A DNA stretch of 64,000 bases from Apostichopus japonicus (lineage: Eukaryota; Echinodermata; Holothuroidea; Aspidochirotida; Stichopodidae). The stretch is from contig NC_092577.1 in assembly GCF_037975245.1 (NCBI RefSeq), positions 36,758,898 through 36,822,897 of the forward strand, written 5' to 3'. The notes beneath the pieces were generated by a model. The model had not been told where the DNA came from and made no database searches. It saw only the letters and a program-made list of their open reading frames with translations. Position 1 is the first letter of the stretch, and every line of letters begins with the position of its first letter. A program made the position numbers and the translations under genes. Positions 29,885 through 45,500 of this stretch are shown here, one piece after another.

Positions 29885-32495
29885 GGTGACCGCATTATAC
29901 CTACTTTTGAGAATAATTTGCTGTTTGCTAGCTCTGCCTGCCAGGTTCAGTCCAGTACGTGTTCACGTACCAATATCTTGACTTCACGTGATATGCGGTT
30001 GCTATGCGGAAAACAAAAACTGAATTTCAATGGTTACCATTATCAGTTTTTAACACCTCAGACAGTCTACATTCTCAATCGATCACGTTAGTCAATAAAT
30101 TAGATTACATTACTTTTGTTGAAATTGGACTTCGAATTACCATTGGGGAACTCGGTGTCCATACCGGATTTATTGTTCACAGTAGCCTACATGTGTCACA
30201 GACTCGACTTGTTATATCAGGCAATCAGGGGCATCGTCGATCCTTTTCCAAGTGAGGGTAACATATCGATGTAAATTAGCCGCCAAATGAGTGATGGACA
30301 ACCCCCCCCCCCCCCACACGGAAATGCGCACTTGATGCATGTATAGGCCTACTATACAGAAATACACATACATGTCTGTGATGTGCAAGTTTAATCGGTT
30401 GTCATTAAGATGTATGCCTATAACTACTCCTTCTACCCCCCCCCCCCCCATCACCCCCTCCCTCATTACCCTTACCTACATTGTTTCCAGAAAAATATAC
30501 TATATAGCTCTATTTAATTGTATTTATTCAGATTACAGGCCGAATATGATGAAGTATATGATGAAATATATGTGAACAACAATTCTGATATCATTGCACA
30601 AAATGATATCAGAATTATCTTTCAATTTGCAAATATTTTTAAGTTGGTTGACATATCAATTAGAACAACAAAATCTTTGGGTGGATGTTTTGTTTAGTTT
30701 TCTTTGACCCGATGCAAGGCCTTATATGGCAGGTTTTCAACCAGTGGCCGTACTCAGGCCCAAAGCCAGGAATTCTGAGGTAGTGAGGCACCAACAGATT
30801 CAGGAAGGGTAGCAACAAATTGAGGGGCACAAATACATCGTGTCCTATAACCTGGGAAGTATTTTGTACATACGATGGTAGCACACACAAAAATATTTAA
30901 AGTAGTTGTTTGTAGACCTAATTTAAAGCCTAAATATGCCTCACAATACACATTTTCTGGGAGAGCACTCTGTACCCCCATGAATGGGATTCGGATTCTG
31001 TATCCGCCCTTGTACTGTGATCCACAAGGTGGGTTACATCGAATCAACCCACATATCTCAATGAGTGATAAGGTATGAAATGGGATTTAAGTTAGGTGAT
31101 ACATTGTCTGATACCAAAATATCCCTTTAGGGTGTAAACTTATCAGACATTGGACGTCCTTATTCACATCCACTTCAATACAAGAGACAGAATAAAACAA
31201 ATAAAAAACATGGATTTCTCCTTCTCTTCATATTTGTCATTATTCCACAAAAAAAGAAATAACACTAACATTATTTACAGCAGGAGAAAAGAAAAAAGAA
31301 AAATTCAAAAGATAAACTTTATTCCGGTTCCCGGCAAAATTGTTAAAATGTGGCATTTAAGTTTGTTTTATCAGACGGTAACTGATTGTCACATGCTCCT
31401 CAACCTTCCACAAGTGTTCTACAAACTTTCAGAGAGCTTTCCCCCCTTCTGGGACATTTTTTTTTCAACGTTATCACTCTTCAATATTGTGGGCTCATTT
31501 GCAAAAAAAGAATTCATGGGTTTAAGCAACTTAAGGTTATATTGAAAGATCATTACTGATCACACTTCATGCTAAGATCACCTGTAAACTATAGCCGGCT
31601 CCATTGAACAGCACAATCAACAGTACTTTCATCTCTGTTAATTACCTATCCATTGTTCTTATCTCCTATCATGCATCACATTATATTAATTCAACTTTCA
31701 CAAGTGCTACCAGGAAGTGGATTTGTAGCTTGTAACAAGGACACAAACCAACTAAAGGACTGACTTCTTGGAGCATTCACTTAATGCACTACATATTATC
31801 TCGCAACCTTCATTGACTGTGAGGTTGCACTCATACTAAACCAATTAACATCATCGGTCTTACCTAACATGTTTGTTGAGTTAATCATGATCAGTGATGA
31901 TATAAGATATGGTCATACATTATGAACTGAGCCAGTAAATAGGTGGATGTGTTACATTTGCTCCATAAATTTGGAGACATTCATTTCATTTTCTCAATTA
32001 ATATTCAACCTGTATTTTTTTTTGTTAATTTGGTATCTTAATTTAAGAGTTATTGGAACTATCAAATATATACAAGGGATGGTATGCTTCATAACAAGAA
32101 ATCACAGAAAAGGATATTGTACAATAGGAATGTGTCCTGTACTATGATATAGATCTTATTAAGAAACATGATAACCTGTACACACTTGATTAAGAAGATC
32201 ATGTGTTTATTGTGACTTATATATTGTAGCTGGCCTATTATGCAGCACAGCATAATGTTAATATATTCATATTCACAATTATTTACGGTTGCACTGTCAG
32301 AGTGCAGGTGGTTCATTTACATTTTTCCATATATTCATGTAACTAGTAAATTTTATTATGAAATCTTTTTATTTTACTAACGTCATAGCAGTCATTTGTT
32401 ACCATGGTTTATCACTTAAAAAATGGTATTTTTGTTGAAAGATTCTGTTTATAAGTTTCTTAATCTATTCTTTTTAGACTTGTGTTATGAATAAT

Positions 32496-32538
<43 letters not shown>

Positions 32539-33568
32539 AAGCTCTGACTGAGAAGAATTCAATAATACATCTGTTACATATGTGGGGTGCACCAAACTTT
32601 GTTTTCTTGCTACAAAGTTTCAATATTTATTTGAGATTTTTCAGGTACAATCGGTTCAATAACGTCTCAGGATTCCAATCTATGCTATTTTTAAGTCCAG
32701 TTTTGGAATCCTTAGTTAATTTCCTGCAAGAAAATGTATATTTTTATGTATTTTAGATGTACTAGGTGTAAATAACAGATGTTCAAATGAAAAAACACAC
32801 AGTTTTTCTGGCGATATCATTTGACACAATACTGGCCCAGCTCAAAACGCATGGCCATATCTTAGTTACTGTCATCAGCTATACAACGGTATCATATGGC
32901 CATCACATGGCCAACGGTATCGCATGGCCATATCTTAGTTACTGTCATAAGCTATACAACAGTATCACATCTTCGTTAAGTAAGAGTGACCTGTCAGTCA
33001 AACTATTCCAAATACTTGTTGAATTACCATGATCGGAAAGCTTTCTGTAATCATTCAATTTATTCCACATTGGAACCAAGTTAGCAAAAACAGTCTACTT
33101 AAACCAAATGATAGTAGTTGAGTCACTGTTGTGAGTCCAGTGACATTATAACATACTTGAGTTAACCTAATTAGTCAAGTTTCACAGTAAGCACACCCAG
33201 TCATACCCAACCACAATATACTTACTCATTGAGTAACAGTTATCAGTTACATAAAAAACATTACATACACAATATGATAAAAAAGTTGTAACCTTCTTAA
33301 GATTCTGCTGAGCTGTCCTCCTACACCTCCCACCACCTCATAACTGTCAGATTTTACACCACTTCATTAACTGCTACAACTAAACTGGTAGTCTCTGCTG
33401 TCAGTGTTGTAAATACATATACCAACTGACCCTTCTACACCGGTACAGTTCCTACCAATTCACCCTTCTACACCAGTAGTTCCCACCTCTAATTTCTATT
33501 CCACGACACTTCTCCTCTCTACACTATCACCAATCCCAAGAATTCAACAAATTAATCTCTGTCACAGA

Positions 33569-36500
33569 TTAAGGAGGAGGAGGGGGAGGGGGTGGTGCAT
33601 TGATCAAGGATGCCATCTGATTACTGTCAATTGGTGGCGGTGGAGGTTGGAAAGTCGCTGTGGAAGTGGGAGCCTGCTGCACCATGGGATGCTGCTGCTG
33701 TTGGGGCATCATCATTTGCGGCATACTGGGTACCATACCCATACCCATGGAAGGATGCATCATCATGTTAGGCCACTGGGGCATCTGTCCGGACATACCC
33801 ATCATACCGCCACCCATCAATGGTTGATTCTGGGGAACTGGTGCAGGGTTGGCTGCTGGTACATTTGAGGAGGAGGTGGTGGTGGCTGTAGCTGTAGAGG
33901 AAGAAGATCCACTGCTGGACGACTGCTGCAGGGCTGCCAAGGCAGCTGCTGCTTGTTGCCATGGAAACAGAGGTGCAGCTGGAGCAGCTGTGAAGAGCAA
34001 TGAGAAAACCCTTGTATGTGATGAGAGCCACAAGAGTAACCACAAGAGTAACCAGGGAATAATAGAGTTCAGAGTTTGTAAAGTAGTTTGGAAGGCTCCA
34101 ACTTGTTGTCTAATAGAAAATACTATGGTTCTTGGTTTACACAAACTGCTTTACATCTTTGCAATATGATTCCCTATAAGTAGAACAAAGTAACATACAA
34201 ATGCCAGCAGACATTTATCAATGAAGCCAGTAAGTCAAAGAGACAAGCAGGTAACATAACATTTAAAGATAAAGAAACCAAAAGATCTTAACTCTTTGAT
34301 GAAACAAGGCATTATGGGTAGACAACATAGTACCAAAGTCAACCAAAATGATCGAGCTAACACATCAAGTATGCAGTGATGGTTGGGGGGGGGATTAAGC
34401 CCTGGGACTGGGAGGGGCCAGGAACATATGGGATATAATAAGAGTACAAAAAAGGGGAGGGGCCCAGTGACACAAACGGTGGGACTTAACCTGGCTCTCA
34501 ATGTCTCTGCCAGGCATGCCAACGTTGGTGAGATATAATAACACCTTTCATCCCCATATAATATGCAACACGGTATGCTATAACATGAATGAGAATACAT
34601 CAAGTTATTCATGCAGGTACCTGTAGGTGCTACAGAAGTACCAAGACTGGTTGCCATGGACACTGACTGCTGCAGCTGTTGCCATGGAGCCTGAGTGGGC
34701 ACTGAGACACCACCAGAACTCGCGGACACGTTACCAGCATCTGCGTAAAATTTAAGATTTCGTTTTCGATGTACTGATGGAGTGACAGGAAACTGATTTA
34801 GGTCTCATGCTTAACCACAAACCTAAGAAACATCCTCTGTCAGACTTAATAAGCCTCCTGGGGATGGGGGGGTGGGGGAAGCAAACAACTTGGCTACAGG
34901 GCGGCAGTGATCCAAAACATTAATTTTTTAATGACACTTGATTTAATTTCCAAATTTAAAAGTTTTGCAAAAGTTTCACCCCTCAAGCAAAAACATTCAT
35001 GTCAAATGTAGATTCAGGTAAAAGTCCAGTTTTAAACCACTACTGTGTTAAAACTGAACAGACCTTTATTTCATTTGGAACTCTTTATCTAATTTTAAAA
35101 CATTTTTTTAGGAGAAAAATTCCCCAACCCCCAAGGTATGTTGGGTTCCGTTACTTGTTCATTTAGTGTCTGTACTTACTAAACAAACAAATGGAAAAGG
35201 AGTTTGTTTCAGATTGTTTGGTGATGGGTTATCATCTTTAGATGAGAGGGGATCCCTCTGTCAATGCAAGTTTTAAACTTAGACAAAATTACAGTTTTAA
35301 GACGTCTTCTGTTCACTACTTACTAGTCTGAGTATTATACATCTGACCTCCTGGTGGCAGGGCCGGGGGATTGGGGTCACTGGAGGGTGGAGGAGGGGGA
35401 GGCTGAGCCACGTGACTTGGTGGGGGAGGAACAGGTTGAGCTGATCAAATAAAAACAGGAATAAATGAATGCTTGAATTAATGTTTGAAGTTTAAATGAA
35501 TTAATGAATGGACAGTGACTTAATTTAAAGCTTCCCCTGGCTCATGACTTTAGTCTTGTTCAGGTTTTGCCGTTGTACGATTCCAGGACTACAACTTAGT
35601 GTTCATAAATCTGTAGCAGTTTTGCAGTTTATCAATTAAATTTAATAATTAAAAGACGGAAATAATATGGTTCTGTGGGCACAAAAAATGCTATTCATAT
35701 TTGTTGCAATATGCCCACTTAGAACAATACCCTGATCCCTAAATTTTCATATCATTGCAAATATCCTCCCAAACATTGTTAAGTGGTAAAAATAATCAGA
35801 GTGTAACCACAATATCAGCATCAGAAAGCAACTTCTACTAGATGTCATAAGAATGGGTTCTCAAATATACAGGACACATGGAAGAACATTTGACCTACTA
35901 TCTTGCAGTAGTCAGATGGGATGGCCATAGTATTAAGCGCCTAATCTGGTATAGCCTGCACTGTACTGGATCTAGGTCTCTCTTACTTTCAATTGGCATT
36001 AGTAGAAACTTAATTGATAACCTCTGTGATAGGGGGGATAGATAACTTTGAAAATGTTCCAGCTGGTGTATTTAAACTTCAGTTTACATATCATAATGAA
36101 TAGAGTTTACAAACCTGTTGAGCTGGCAGTCTGAGCAGTCCCAGGTGTTGCTAGCAATCCCTGCGATGATGGGGCTACTGGTGGCATGGCTGCATTGCTC
36201 CAGGGTGGAACGTTCATCATTGGAGCACCAGATGGTGGCGCACCCATGTAACCTAAGTGTGGCATTGGAGGTCGAGGCTGACCCATGTTGTTAGGTGGTC
36301 CCATGTTGTTAGGTGGTCCCATGTTGTTAGGTGGTCCCATGTTTGGGGGTGGAGACTGCATTAATGGAGGAATTCCTCCACCGGGGCCTGGGGGTGGTGG
36401 ACCTCTGGGGTTCATGGGTCCTCCAGGTCCCCCCATACCACGTGGTGGTGGTGGTGGTAAATCAGACCCACCAGGTCCCCGTCTACCAAAGGGTGGCCGT

Positions 36501-39500
36501 CTAGGAGGTGGTCCACCAAAATGACCCCCTCTATCTTCATCTCTTTCCCTCCTCCATGAATACGGACTCTGACTCATCTGAAAAATGAAAAGTTGAAATA
36601 ATGATAACAGGATAGACATTTTCACTCACACAGATGGGCAAAGTTTGACCTGCAGACCAAAAGCTTCCTATTTATGCGACCCACTGAACACTACACTATC
36701 AGCGAAATGCTTTTTCCAGCCATATTTCAGCTGAAACAATGAATTCACTGAATGGCATGAAATGTGTTGAGTTTATAGACTTGATTAAGTAGGTCTACAT
36801 TGTCTTTGCAATAGGACATTTCAACATAACAGATGTGCCTGCAGGACTCTCCTATCTCTAGTCTTATAGTTCCTGTATAATTTAGTTTGACCATTTTTAT
36901 CATGTGACTTGGAACATCTGTGTAAGTATTATGACCCAAAGATTTCAATCAATTTATGTAAATAATCCACAATATATATTTGATAACTCAACCTCAATAC
37001 CTTGTAACTAACTCCAGATATTGCTTGTCAATAACCTTACATATTGTAATGTAGTAAAGATGTTAAGTAGTATACCGCCACCTTTCTGTAATCAACTCTA
37101 TAGACAGTGTTTGACTATCACAGACAGATTTGAAGATTAGAATATAGTACGTAGAGCATGATAACACACTTCTATTGTTTGTTCTCTGACTCTTTGTTCA
37201 TTCTATATACATGCCCTTATCTAACACCAAAAGATATCACCACGGTGACAAGGATGGGATTCAACAAACCTTCCTGTCAGATATTAAGTTCGTTAACAGT
37301 TCCTTTACAACTTCTTCAGTGAGCAAACATCGCATGTTCTTTTATTTTGGTATGACGTTAAATGTGCCAAGGTTGGACCATGATGGGGTAAGTGGCTATG
37401 GCATTTTAATAACCAAAGATGCCCATATCAAAATATTTTTCGCACCAAACAAACATTGACTTTGAGAGAACTTGTCCCCGAACTACTTGACAAATGTCCA
37501 AAAAATTTGCAAAGGAATCGGGAAGCTGAAGGATTATATCAAGCTCAAGTTGCAAATAGATGACACTGTTTTGTGCAACCCTACGGTCGTACTGTATCCC
37601 TCTCCATGTCATATCACGCCAACGATGGACGACCTCATTCATGATATCAATGGTGCCACGATCTTATCTAAACTTGACCTCACTGCTGGATATCACCAAA
37701 TCGAGCTAGATATAGTGTCTAGATTTATCACAACCTTTCATACACATGTTGGTTTAAGACCATATATAAACGCAGGCGAAATATTCCAAAATATGATTCA
37801 ACAAGCTCTACACGGTATTCCTGGCGTAATCAATTTTAGCGACCACATAGTGTCACAAAGCGACAACAAAACTTTGGAATCGGTGATCAAACATTTAAGT
37901 GAACACAACCTTACTATCAACAAGGACAAGTGTACCTTTCACAAGTATACTTTGGAGATTTATGGTTACTTGTTTTCCCAGCAAGGATCTCTGCAGACCC
38001 AAAGAAAGTAGTGTCCATACAGAATACATCTCTGCCTAAGAACGTGACGGATGCTCACAGTTTTCTCTGCGTGGTAAACTACTGTTCCTGCTTCATTCCA
38101 GACTTCACAACACTCGCCCAACCAATCCGCGAGCTAACCCACAAATATACCAAATGGTCATGGACAGGGCGACATCAAACAGCGTTCGAGCAACTGAAAG
38201 CTCACCAAACAAGCAACAAAGTTATGGCTTTATTTGACCCCAGAAAGCGAACCGAGCTAGCTGAAGATGCCAGTCCGGTTGGAATAAGCGCAATCCTATC
38301 ACAGAAGGGAAATGACATCACAATGCGTTATCGCATACGCTAGTCGCACCCTAACTCCCGTAGAACAACACTACTTGCAGGCAGAAGGTGGAGGTCTCGC
38401 AACTGTATGGGGATGTGAACATTTCTGATTGTATCTTTTAGGATCAAATTTCACGTTAATCACCGATAACAAACTGTTAATGTTAATATTTAATAATGAT
38501 TTAATAATGATTATTTGTCACGTCACCCATACCCCAACCTCACACTAGACAATAAACACAAACTGACTCGCGAAGCAGAACAGTATGTTAACTACATTTC
38601 TGCATCCTTATAAGCGCTAATATAAGCCTGTTATATATTGCTGTGCTTTGTATATTCACATTTTAACATTGTTGTCTTACTCTGTGTTTTTTCACCATCT
38701 CCTGCGTGTAGGACCAGTGTTTTTTTATCGTTTTTACCGTTACACTACAAGTTTGTATACTTTTTTGCAGCAATTTTACTGAAATTAATTTTTCATCTCA
38801 TTTGACAGAAACCAATTTGTTTATCTTTTGACCAGGATCAGACTCTAAGATTTACTTGACATTAGTGCAATACCCTCCTAATTGATTCAAGCTTTGACCG
38901 AAGATATTTCACTTACTTCTTCGTTTCTATCTTGATAGCGCTGAGAAAATACGAAGTTCTGGACTCTTTTCTGAATTAAAGTAAATCAAAACTTCAAAAC
39001 AAAACTTAAAAGGGCCGTTCTCTTTCAGAAAACCTTAAAGGACAATTCACTTTCAAAGCAAGGGAGAGATGTAATGTAGTAAAGATGTAAAGTAGTATAC
39101 CGCCACCTTTCTGTAATCAACTCTATAGACAGTGTTGGACGATCATGGACAGATTTGAAGATTAGAATATAGTACATAGAGCATGATAACACACGTCTCT
39201 TGTTTGCCCTCTGCCTCTTAGTTTATTATTTATTCGTGCCCTCATCTAACACCGAAGGATACCAAACATACCAGCACAGCGTGCAACACATTCAGTGGTC
39301 TGTGATGTCATTATGACATGTGCTCTTTCAATATTCTTGGTTTCTCCTTTTCCATTTCATAATTCAAGATCAATGGACTGTATCTCGATCAGTCCTTATC
39401 GGGTGACTAAAGCAGTTTTTTTTACCTTTAGTTGGTAATGTTTCCTAACCTAGTGATATTTCACAAAGTTAGATTTGCAATTGATCAAGTTAACTCACCT

Positions 39501-42500
39501 TATTGGATTTATTTTCGCAAATGAAATGACTGAATCCACCCAATTCTTAACTTTTCATGGCCCAGACCACTTCTGCAAGTGTTTTGTAATCACATCAACA
39601 AATATTGGAAAATACCAAAATAATGAACTTTTACTTCATGTTTAGATGACAGTGGAACAACCAACTGAATATTGTACATTAACTGGGATTTTAGCAGTGA
39701 ATCCAGCACTGAAAATTTTATCAAGATCAACAACTCAAAAAAGGCAAAATGAATGATAAGAATCCCTCAAGCACCTGTTAAATTTCATCTCTTGATACTG
39801 TGGGGTGGAAGCTTTTAAGTTTCAACATACCAATGGACGTGGCCGATTAAATCTTGGTCCATCTCCAAATTGGGATCCACCCTGAAAATTGTCAAATGAC
39901 GGAGGATTGCCCCGGAAATTGTTGTTGTTGTAAGCTCCTCTATCTCCTGAGGGTCCACCAGGCCCTCTGTTATTGCCCATTGAATTCCTACCAAAGGAAT
40001 CCTGTCTATCGAAAGGCATCCGATCGTCTCTGTCCTTGCCAGGGCCCATGCTGCTTGGTCCACGATTGTTCCCTGCACTGTCCAAGAGAGGTGGGGGCGC
40101 CCTTCCATTTTGAGATGCTGGCATCAGGGGTTGGGGAGTCCCTTGCGGGGGACCTGTAGTAATTGTTGGCTTTGGTGGTGGTGGTTGGTTGTTTTGCCTG
40201 TTAGCCTGAGGAGGGCCCTCACCAAGTTCAGCCATAAATGACATATACTGTGAGATAGGAAGATGAGAGCTATTAATGTAAGGTGAGATTATCGAGCTTC
40301 CTTGTATTATAGTTGTATAAAATGTAAATCACCTGATTACAAAAGTAACTGAGGTAAATGTGCTTAAGTCAAGAACCAGAAAATCAACAAAGAATTCCAG
40401 ATTACTTGACCATTGCTAAGGTATTACCCTTCTTAACATTGATGACAACAGGGTCATTACTTAAAGAGGAATAACATCACAGCTGTTTAAAAAAACAAAG
40501 GTCAAATTTTGTGACACATATTGGCACAGAAATGCTATACGTCAAAGAAATGGAGCTCATAGTTAAAACATATCATCTGAGTGCCATCTTGGAGGAATAT
40601 ATTAGATCTGTCATATTGTTCACCCAATATAATCTTGGCACATACAGTAAGACTTAATGTAGCCTGCCCCAGGCTTTCAGCTACTATAAGTGTAGTTACA
40701 TTTTGACCACTGCAGACCTCAAATGACCTTTGACTTCTGTTCAAGGCAATATCAAATTAGAATACATCAGGAGGCACCTACATACCCACTCTGAGATTCA
40801 TCAAAGCTGGACTTTTTCAACTAACCTCCTTTCACCACTGATGACCTCTCCGAACGCCATCAAAACTACTAGAAAGCTATAACACATCAACAGCTGTCCT
40901 TGCTGATTACAAGAAATTCACATTTTGACGACTGCTGATCTCAAGGAACTTGTTCAGTTAGCATGTCTGCAAGGTTATCAGGTATGACCATTGATGACCT
41001 TTGACCATCAACAAACATTACTGTTAAGTTAGTATGCATTATTAGCACCTACCACTATCACAGTCACCAAAGCTTAAGTTGTTACTCAAGCTTGCTAACA
41101 TTGTTTCATGTTTTGGCCATACACATACATACACACACACACACATGCCATCACCAGCTCATGGATTCTTTTTGCATGTAATAAAAAATGCTCCATGGAA
41201 ACAAATATGTCACACTCAGGCATCCATACCTCAGAGTCCATCTTAGCTCGTTCAAGGTTTCCACCTGCAGGTGGAGCTGCAGGTTGACCGGTTAACGGTG
41301 TGTTTATGTTAGCCTTCTCCCTACAATCAGCTGTCAAATGGCCCGCTGCACCACAAATGCCACACATGACATTACTGGTGATATTCTGCTTCTCGGAACA
41401 CTGCCAGGTCCGATGATCTGTAGCACCACAGTTGGAACATCTGCAAGAGGCACAAGGAAGACATTTGAAGGAATCATAGAAATAAAACACCAAGAAAAGA
41501 ACTTTACATGACAGCAGGTTGTATTACAGAAGTAGTTTATATAGGATAGTATAACGCTGTAGTAATATCATATCACAAGCACATGAACAATCTGGCAATG
41601 ATATTGGACTACACCTGCATCTGTACTCAAACTGGTGGCAGTATTTATATATACAAGCACATGAATCCACCTCCATTCCACAAATACTATGTTTGTTCTG
41701 ATGTCTTTAATAATAAGGGTCAGGGAAATGGTTGTAAGTACACGGTATAATACTTTTACCAACCATTAATAGGAAAGTTGGATCTTTTGGTTTCATCAAC
41801 ATATTTTTGATTTTGAGTAGATGCTTTTCCAATAACTTCCCTCTGTAGATTCTCTTTTTGTTTACTTTCATGATGGCCAATTATTGGACCATCAATCAAA
41901 AGAACGGGCAAGTTGCTAATGCAAAGCATTAACGTAGTGCAAAGTTCCACAGGGAGAATTTATGGCCCAGAAGAAAACTTTAAAACTTCATCTTCATACA
42001 ACATCGAAGTTTGTCACTTCACATTAAGTGTTTGCATTAGGATCCCCGATTGCAGGATGCCTGCAATTTATCTAGAGGGTCCCAAGAAATATTTTCTTTT
42101 GAGGGAAATTTCTTGCAACATTTCCTGGTACTTCCCTCAGCTTGCACCATTACTGTAGTTACAAAATATGCCAATAACGAGCCAGATATAATAAAGCTTT
42201 GTTGATTTTTGTTAGGAGTAATGTGGTTGGTCAAATCTTTCCAAAAAGAAAACACTGGCTTCGTTAGTGCAGCACTGCACAGTGTATATTTGTCCCAATG
42301 GTCGACCATGTGTACTGCACTGTATGTACTATATGTGTGACAAATCTCTGTACAGGCACATCAGCTGACTACTTACATCATGAAAAAGTCCCCCCCGCTT
42401 CCCATGCAAGAAAATATTGTTCTGAAAATCCACCCCCCTCAAAACAATAAATTGACTGGGGGAATTCCCCCGTTTTATCATCCTAGCACCAACACTGATT

Positions 42501-45500
42501 ATAGTACTCCTCCTTCCTGGTGTTGTTAGACTTACCTAAGCATATCTTCTTCTCTCAATGTACCATTAAGCTTTGCCAGCTCCCTCAGTTGTTTACGTCG
42601 GAGATCATTTTGGCCCTCTGGCTGCTCGATACCTTCCTTGATGGTCTGAGTGATCTGTTAAAGGGAATGAACAAAGCTTCTTCAAGCAACTTGGTATTAC
42701 GGTTGTCAGTGGGGTCAACCTTCACAACACAAATGCCAGTTAAAAGTGACCAGAGGTCATGGCCTCAGCAGGTTCTTTTGGATTGTGGGAATGAAGATTT
42801 ATCAGCAGTATCACAATTTATAAAGAGGACTGAACCAGAACTAACAGGTACATGGTACTGAAGTAACTACTGGTTAACAGGTCTGAAATGGTTGAGAAGC
42901 AGCGCTTACAGGTTGGAAGGAGGAGGAGGAAGAGGAGGGAGGAGGAGGAGGAGGAAGAGGAGGAGGAGGAGGAAGAGGAGGAGGAGGAGGAGGAGGAGGA
43001 GGAGGAGGAGGAGGAGGAGGAAGAAGAGGAGGAGGAAGAGGGGGGGGTAGGTTCAGTTTACGGCTATTCTTAACCAAAAATCGGTAAAACGAGAATTTGA
43101 TGTATCAAAATGAATTATTAGCATTGTCATAAGAAGTTCACACTTTTTGGATGTAACATATTCCATGCCCATTAATAACTGAAACAAATATGCTAAACTT
43201 AAGAATAAAGCCTAAATTATAGCCCCGTACCTGATCAACGGCCTTCTTGACACTTTCAGCATTACTAGCCGTTACCAGGGCATGGAGAGGTTCATCTTCA
43301 CCAGGGAGAGGCTGGCCATCTTTTCGCCCCACTTTACCCTCTTTTATAGATCCTTTACCCCTAATCATGATCTTGGTACCTGTGTCCTTCTCCAGCTTCT
43401 TTAGTGTGTTGCCCCTAAGGAGATAAAAGTTTTATATATTTATATGTAATAAGGTGGATCCACATACCAAGTGTGAAATTTAATCCAATGTTCTTTTACA
43501 CATTTGAAAGTTGAAATAAGTCTTCGATAACAGCATCCTTACAATAACTTTTCCTTAGTACTGTGCATGACTAGAACAGTCTTATAGAACAGTTAGCAGG
43601 CTATGTAAGGCTATATTCTCTGCAAGAGACAACCGTACAGTGCATCATTTTATTTAATTAGGTCATACAACTTACAGAACACTGTTCTAGTTTTGTTAGG
43701 TCATACAGTACCTAGAGATCAGAAGAACAGATAAACAGTGCTTATTGTCATTTTGTACAGAAGCCAAACTGTACACTGCTATTGCAGTCATTTTGTGCGG
43801 TCATATCATTCAATACTTTCATACATTCATTCACAGTTTAATAATATACTGTACATGAACAAGTATATATAACCAGGTTGGTAAGAGCAGTCATGGACTG
43901 CTCACTCTTACAGTTCTTTAAAAAGTTGTATCTTTCATAACAGTCGCCTTACAGAATGCAACCTGCTTCTAGAGTAACCTCACCAAAACCTGTTCTCACC
44001 TTGGCCCAATCAGAAGTCCGACAAAGTTGATATGGGGATGGTCATCTTGTGGAATCATCACCCGATCACTTATTTTCTGGACTGGAGGCCTATCAAATCA
44101 CAGAAGGAACAGACAACAATATCGCAATCAGTAAAGCCCCAGCAAAAAGAAATAAGCATTTTATATTTGCTACTATGTCACATCTAAGATGACCAACCTG
44201 TTAGCCTCCATCTCAAAGAGTTTTAATCAAAAATCAATACTGATCATGAAAGGCCATAAAAGTCTGAAGGGAACAAATTTTGCTGTCCAATTTACCAACT
44301 TACACACAGGAAAAGGATTCATGCTCAGGCTTTCTTTCAACAAAATTAAAAAGCTGATTTGGGGGTTTGGATTTAACACAACCTGGGTAGTGTCATGATT
44401 GACAGTTATATATATGAGAAATGGTTTGCATATGAAAGTGTAAAACATCAAATGAAATCAATGGGGGACACAGGTCTCTCTGGATTGGACATGAACAGTT
44501 TAATATTGCACTAATTAGGAACAGGCAAATAGTTTGTCACAGGGTTTGTGTCTCCTGGATAGGGTGAGATATAGGGGTGGGGGGGGGGGGGGAGAAGTTG
44601 TTCATGACAGATATCTCAGTCAAACAGTCTAATAATAAAGATGAAAGGGTTTGTGTCTCATTTGACAATGGTCCTACTTGTAATCTGCTGGAGGCTTGTA
44701 GTCTTGGTTCAGGGTCAGTGCATCTTGCACAGCATTGTGGCGCTCTTCTTCAAGTCTCTTCCGGGTGCGGTATTCTCTCGTGTTCAGACGCTTGCCATTA
44801 TGATCATAGATTGGTTCTGGAGATGGAGACCTGTCAGGGAATATGCAGAGAGACCTTGTAAAAATTTAGGAATGCTAGCATCATCCTAGTAAACATTGTA
44901 TGCAGGGGTAGGAGACCGGGGGGGGGGGAAGGAGGGGTTTACACGTATCATCAATATGATAAAAATATATGTTCCACTTCTGAATACCTTTTTACAAAAT
45001 TGATAGACTGAATATTTATCATTTTTTCATGTGGAGTATATTAAAAGGCCCATAGGTTTTACTTTAATGTCAGATCTCAGCCTCATTTGTAGCAGTATTT
45101 GAAAGTTTAAATAATTTGTGTTGCCATGTCAGATGGGGAACTGTAGACGGCTCAAGTGGCAAGACCAAATGTTGACATTTTGTAGATCACCATCACAAAT
45201 AAACAACGGAGAATGGTTCAAACTGGGGCACTATTGCAGTTTATTGCAAAACTGTGAGGGGCAGGCAGGGGTTATAAATTGATGTAATTTAATAAAATCA
45301 ATACCATAGTGAACTAAACCTTTAAATGAAATATAATTTGATTACAGAACACTGAACATCACAAAGAAAACCAAACTGAATCATAAAGAACTTTTATGGA
45401 TGTTTTTGTCTGATTTGTTCTCAGCAACCTGGCCCATGTAATAACATTTTCACTTTCCATGTCACACTTTTTAAAGTCATCCGTATTGCTTCCAAATTCC

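Larger units (their letters stand above)
21669..33568. other. Long region without a firmly supported gene
   Basis: The region contains repeat arrays (21990-22345, 23487-23700, 29230-29884), two abutting TTAA-type transposons (25401-28350), a possible first exon at 23069-23158, and poly-C or poly-G runs at 22903-22915, 30301-30315 and 30436-30450. A CAGTGGCCGTACTCAGG segment at about 30743 and an inverted relative near 31005 may mark another hAT-like remnant. An (AT)n tract lies at 32497-32540. The remaining sequence is AT-rich with only short open frames. Confidence 0.5.

Noticed and set aside
29690-30091. 133-codon frame rich in Arg, Ala and Ser
   Set aside because: Runs through the GC-rich 16-bp array; composition is that of the repeat.
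42874-43077. Poly-Glu and poly-Pro frames
   Set aside because: Simple translation of the GGA tract in an SF1 intron.
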